Assembly: GCA_037951165.1 (NCBI GenBank)
Contig: JBBDHG010000037.1
Location: 1,343,501-1,407,500, forward strand
Reading direction: 5' to 3'
Length of the DNA stretch: 64,000 nt
Source of the DNA: Lophius americanus
Lineage: Eukaryota > Chordata > Actinopteri > Lophiiformes > Lophiidae
Part shown: positions 59,280 through 64,000 of the stretch, in pieces
Position numbering within the stretch: the first letter of the stretch is position 1
Layout of the letters: every line of letters begins with the position of its first letter
Made by a program: the position numbers and the translations under genes
Notes under the pieces: generated by a model
Database searches by the model: none
What the model was told of the DNA's origin: nothing
The model's input: the letters and a program-made list of their open reading frames with translations, nothing else

Positions 59280-61090
59280 ATTATTTAACGCTGTTTAGAT
59301 GATGTAGGTCTGGTTCCCAGCCTGTGGCATTAATCACTTTCCTCCAGATGCTCCCTATTACAGGTACCTCCAGGACTCTCCCTTATCTCGACCCAGAGAG
59401 GGTGGGAACACACACACTTTTTCACACATAGCCAAAGCTACTAACACAAACACACTTGCACACTCATGGGATTCAGCCTATCTTTTCCCAGCAGAAATGG
59501 AGGCTACAGTGTACAAATGGCATCTTTGTGGAAATCCATATCAACATTGTCATCTATATATAGGCCGCAATACCTGATTTCAACAAAGTTTCACATGACC
59601 TTTCAGGCGTGCTGGATTTCTTTTCCCAGACTCCCAAAAACACTGATGACACACCATAAACCAAACCTCCACTCTATAAATGCTTGGCAGAAGGCGGAAA
59701 TCTGACTGCATGGATTAGAAACAAAGATATTTATGTGAGTGTGAAACGGAAATTTAAGCTATGATGCATATAAAATAACTAACATAAAACATAATGATGT
59801 TTTCTGCATTAATGATATTGACCTTAATAAAACCATCATCACATGACTCGTGACATTATGCTTTGCATGTCTCGTGTGTTTTTGCTTTAGTTTGTTGTGA
59901 TGCAAGTGACTTGATGTGTTGTGACCTGGAGTGACGGACATATGATGTGACAGTCGGTGACATGATTCGGCCCAATGCAAGCAACTCCAAGTCAGTTGAT
60001 AATATCCAATAGAAAAAGACTAGTTTGGAATGTTATTACTAGATTATTACTATATGCAGAGTGCCTTATTTGGTCTCTTTGTCCTACCTGCTAATTGCCT
60101 GACCCAAGCATTGTATTTTCACCTAAGTGCCAACCCAGGCAGAGCACACAGTCAGCAAATATGCTCTCTAAGTTCCAACTGTACTCCCAAAACCTCAATT
60201 ATTCACAACTTATGAATAACGCACTTTACCTCAAGCTGGCAAGCGGGGGTATTTTTGCACATGGTCCCTTGAATTAGTCATTATCTCACGATGGGAAAAC
60301 ATACAATTTTCATGCCCCCAGCCTTTTTTTACGTGGCATATAAAAGTGCCATAATAAGTAATTTGCTGTCAATACATGTAAAGGTTGTCTAAAGCTAAGC
60401 CGTGTACTTAAGCTTCAAAGCGAATGTGGCTGTGGCTGCTTTCAGTGTGACTGACCTGGCATGTGAAAGAATGTAGTCATGTTTAATTCATGTAAATCTC
60501 TACAGTCTCACTATTTATTTTGTATATATCAGCATTGTTTCTAATGTCCAACAAACCATAAAATGCATTTTTAAGAGTTCTTATCCCAGACATTTTTGGA
60601 CCTCCCTCATCATTCTGTTGCCATGGCTTTCTAAGTGGGAGTTAGAGAAAGGGTATCCGGAAACGGGAAAATTTGCTGTTGTGGTGTTGTACATTTCATC
60701 TTCTGCTAAGTTTGATTTGGAACATAAAATAGACTTAGTTTTTATCTCTCCCAAGAGGAGGGAAGTGATGATCCTTTGATGCCCGCTCATGAGAGCCTCA
60801 AAATACTCTGAGAAAAGAAAATGAAGATATACCTTGAGGATAAAGATGGTAAAGGGCACTTAAAGCCACGAAAGGAAGGATCTGAAAGGATAGTGATGAA
60901 GTTGAAGAGTACTCTGACCCATCAGAGGAGGAAGTTAAGGAAGATAAATGGAGGGAACAAGAGAATAATGGCCTGCATTTATTTAGTCTCTCCAAATGAG
61001 AAGATTTCAGAAGGGGGGAAAGCACTGAGAAGAGTCTGCTTGCTCGTTAGCTGATCATGGGACTGACAGGACAGAAAATAGTTAGTCAAT
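59280..61090. other. Intergenic DNA, nothing recognised
   Basis: Several 60-90-codon frames occur on both strands. None resembles a known family and none has supporting signals. Confidence 0.55.
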
Positions 61091-61104
61091 AGTGTATATG
61101 TCTC

Positions 61105-61232
61105 TGTGTTTGAGTGTGTGTGTGTGTATGTGTGTGTGTGTGGGTCTGCGTACGTGTGTCTTTGTGTGTACGTGCGTGCGGGTGTGTGTGTCTATGTGCA
61201 TATGTGAGTGTGTGTGTTTTTGTATGTGTGTG
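61105..61232. repeat. Compound GT-rich microsatellite
   Basis: Irregular TG/TATG/CGTG repeats over about 125 bases. Confidence 0.85.
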
Positions 61233-61344
61233 CAATGGTGGATGAAGTATTCAGATCTCAATAAAATTAGTAAAGCCAGACTTGCTTCAGTGAAATAATG
61301 TAATGATTATAAGCAGACTTTTTAAGTAAAAGTACTTTTACTGC

Positions 61345-62515
61345 AGTAGAATGGTCTCTGTCTCTGAGGTGACAATTTGTGAGCAGCAGTATGGTTTCAT
61401 GCCAAGAAAGAACTCTACAGATGCAATTTTTCTTTGAGAGTGCTGATGAAGAAGTATAGAGAAGGTGAGAAGGAGTTGCATTGTGTGTTTGTAGACTTAG
61501 AGAAAGCGTAAAAACAAAGTGCCAAGGGAGGAATTGTGGTATTGTAGGAGGAAGTTTAGTGACAGAGAAGTATGTTACAGCGGTACAGGATACGTATGAG
61601 AGCAGTATGTCAGCCGTAAGGTGAGCAGTAGGAGTCACTGATCGGTTCAAGTTGGAAGTGGGACTGCATCAAGGATTGGCTCTGAGCCCCAACTTGATGG
61701 CTAACGTGATGGAGAGGCTGCAAAATGAGTTCAGGCAGGAGTCTCCATGGACTATGATGTTTGTTGATGACATTGTTATCTGTAGTGAGAGCAGGGAGCG
61801 GTTAGAAGAAAACCTGCAGATGTGGAGGTATGCTCTGGAGGGAAGAGCAATAAAGGTCAGTGGTAACAAGACAGATTACAGGTGTGTGAATGAACAGGAG
61901 GAGGGTGGAATGGTGGGGATGCAAGGAGTAGAGCTCAACAAGGTGCAGGAGTTTAAGTACTTGGGGTTGAGTGTTCAGAGCAATGGGGAGTGTGGAAAGA
62001 GCTGAAAGAGTGAGTACAGACAGGGTGGAGTGGGTGGATAAGAGTGACAGGAGTTAAGTGTGACAGAAGAGCAGCAGCAAAAATGAAGGGAGCAGCTGTG
62101 CCGTATGGTTAAAGGAGTGTGGCACTGACCAAAAGACAGGAGGCAGAGCTGGAGGTGAAGATTTTAAGATTTTCCTGGGACTGAGGAGGATGGACAGGAT
62201 TAGAAAGGCGCACATTAGAGGAACAGCCTCTGTCTTGCAGACAAAGTAAGAGAGGCCAGATTGAGATTGTTTGGACATGTGAAAAGGAGGGATAGTGGAA
62301 ATATTGGTAGAAAGATGTTGGAGATGGAACTGCCAGGCAGGAGAAAAAGGGGAAGACCAAAGAGGATGTTTCTGGATCCGCTGAGAGAGGACATGGAGTT
62401 GGTTTGTGTAACAGTGGAAAATGGAGAGGACAGGGCAAAATGGAAATAGGTGATCCGCTATGGCGACTTCAAAAGGGAGCAACCGAAAGATAAAGAAGAA
62501 GAAGAAGAAGAAAGA
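61345..62515 (+). mobile_element. RTE-like LINE, 5'-truncated and frameshifted
   Basis: The plus strand carries ordered reverse-transcriptase blocks. They are a YGFMPRKNSTDAIF-like segment (about 61390), HCVFVDLEKA (61480), GLHQGLALSPNLMANVMERL, the catalytic MMFVDDIVICSESRERLEEN (61755-61815) and VQEFKYLGLSVQSNGECGKS. After frameshifts come a LRLFGHVKRRDSGNIGRKML-like segment and MELPGRRKRGRPKRMFLDPL (62260-62400). The catalytic FVDD motif is intact, but stops break the frame near 61510 and 62005. The 3' end is (GAA)n at 62495-62513, as expected for RTE elements. It is the same family as 17185-17725. Confidence 0.85.
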
Positions 62516-62519
62516 AAAT

Positions 62520-63620
62520 GATCTCTGTCAATGTTTTGCATTCTATGGGATATATTTGTGTTTTGATTAACATTACTGATGTACAAACCTGTAGACATGT
62601 AACTGCTGGTGATGCTTAATACTGGGGTAATTTGAACTGGTGTTTAATCTGTTGAGTAGTTTTATGAAATCAGCAGGACCTATTTATAATTGTCTACTGT
62701 CAGAACCCCAAATACAAGAACAATTTTCATAAGTTCAGCATGTTTTGCGATATCTTCCAGATAGTTTTCTTAAAATGTCCTTAACAAAAAAAGGAAATAA
62801 TTAACTTGTATATTCATTTTGGGGACATTTATTAATTTGCTATAAGTAATTATTTATATAATTATTTTTTTTAAATCAGACTTATCAAATTATTTTTAGA
62901 GGAAATTTTGTATATCATGAAAAATTGTTTTAATTTGATTAACTCAGCCTCTTAGTAAAGCATGTTTTCGAAAACAGTTTGATCCTTTATAGAATTGTTT
63001 TTGGTTGTATCAAGTTACATAGTTATATTTATTACTAATATATTAAGTCCTCACATGTTTTAAAGGGCTGAATCTGTGACCCCTGACTCTTTAGTATAAA
63101 CATGTCGCCACTGGGTCATGTTATAAACACATTCAAAAGCGTAATCATTCTAAATCTTATGCAATCAGCCCTAATAAATTAAGTTGGAACTAATCCAAGT
63201 AACTAATTGGAATCAGCCCTAATAAATCATATTGACATAACCCAAGTTTATCAAGTTAGGCCAACATGATTTCTTCATAATTAAAAGACAACAGTTCAAT
63301 AACATAAGAATACTTTGCATCATTCAAAGAGTTATTTTGTTTAGTGTACCCTGATGATTTTCCATCTACATTAACTCTCACATCAAAGTCATTAACCTAG
63401 ATTTATGTAGCCTTATCTTATGGACTGATAAAGGTGTTGCCACCCACGTGCATACTCTCTGTCCACAGTAGCCCAACACCCGTGGTGTTTGAGTGGAGTG
63501 GAAGTTGCTCATGCGTGAGTCTTTTGCGTCCATGCTGTTATGACGTGCTCGCTTGTCCGATCTCATGAAGACATGAAACCTGACATGTTCAACCACCTTA
63601 CCTACCGCTGGGTGCGTGTC
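62520..63620. other. Intergenic AT-rich DNA
   Basis: No genes recognised. The phrase AATCAGCCCTAATAAAT occurs twice within 60 bases (around 63165 and 63212), a small local duplication. Confidence 0.55.
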
Positions 63621-63627
63621 TAGGCTG

Positions 63628-63705
63628 TGTGTGTGTGTGTTTGTGTGTGTGTTTGCGTGCTTGCGTGTGTGTGTTTGCGTGCTTGCGTGTGTATGTTTTT
63701 GCGTG
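63628..63705. repeat. Compound (GT)n microsatellite
   Basis: GT repeats alternating with a TTTGCGTGCTTGCGTG unit that occurs about twice. Confidence 0.9.
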
Positions 63706-63942
63706 TATTAAAGTACAATTAGTCCTGTGACTGAAATCACAATGCTGGTGCGAACTGGTTATAAGAGCATAAGCATTCCTCATCAAAAATTTAATACGCC
63801 ATGCAGCATTTTCCCACAGATTGTCATTCCCGCACGACACAACGCGCGCGCACAGGCATGGGAAAAACACTAAGTGTGCTGCAAATATTTTATATTAACA
63901 CTCTTATGTCATTTCAATTGTTTTTCAGTTAATTTACATAAA

Positions 63943-63995
63943 TATATATCGCTATATATATTATATATATATATATAATATATATGCGATATAGC
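63943..63995. repeat. AT-rich near-palindrome
   Basis: TATATCGCTATATATATTATA (from 63945, shown here as two parts: TATATCGC then TATATATATTATA) pairs with TATAATATATATGCGATATA at 63974-63993, one base offset, around an AT spacer. It could extrude as a cruciform. It is also a common assembly trouble spot. Confidence 0.8.
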
Positions 63996-64000
63996 GCCTA

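Overview
The window is vertebrate nuclear DNA, almost certainly from a ray-finned (teleost) fish. The genes are split by many short GT-AG introns. The intergenic DNA is rich in CA/GT microsatellites and in fish-typical repeats: L2-, Rex1- and RTE-like LINE fragments, a tRNA-derived SINE and a decayed Tc1 element. The encoded proteins are close to human SGSM3, GTPBP1 and galectin-1/2. I saw no bacterial, viral or CRISPR features.

Layout. (1) 1-10.7 kb: no coding gene recognised. It holds microsatellites, a G-rich polypurine tract beside a CRE-like site (2.58-2.77 kb), LINE scraps, and at 5.1-5.7 kb a CpG-richer stretch that is the best candidate for the SGSM3 promoter and untranslated first exon. 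(2) 10.79-17.88 kb, plus strand: a complete SGSM3 gene (20 coding exons, 755 codons) with TBC, SH3 and RUN domains. A second, diverged version of its last coding exon lies 0.9 kb upstream of the canonical one. (3) 20.05-32.67 kb, minus strand: a complete GTPBP1 gene (14 coding exons, 677 codons). Its last two coding exons have no usable ATG and do not stand out as open reading frames; I recovered them from splice phase and from the conserved basic tail. SGSM3 and GTPBP1 face each other tail to tail and may share a polyadenylation zone near 18.75 kb. (4) 33-39.7 kb: intergenic, with a Rex1-like LINE relic and very long GA and GT microsatellites. (5) 39.80-43.44 kb, plus strand: a four-exon prototype galectin with a TATA/GC-box promoter. 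(6) 43.6-64 kb: gene-poor. It holds a tRNA-derived SINE, a dead Tc1 transposon, an RTE-like LINE copy, a teleost dispersed repeat, and several copies of an unnamed dispersed repeat carrying internal units of about 130 bp.

The three genes are not functionally linked (Rab-GAP adaptor, translational-type GTPase, sugar-binding lectin). All three have human counterparts on 22q13.1, so their proximity reflects conserved synteny with rearranged order. I found no clearly new biological system. The most novel candidates are the duplicated SGSM3 terminal exon and the tandem-unit dispersed repeat family.
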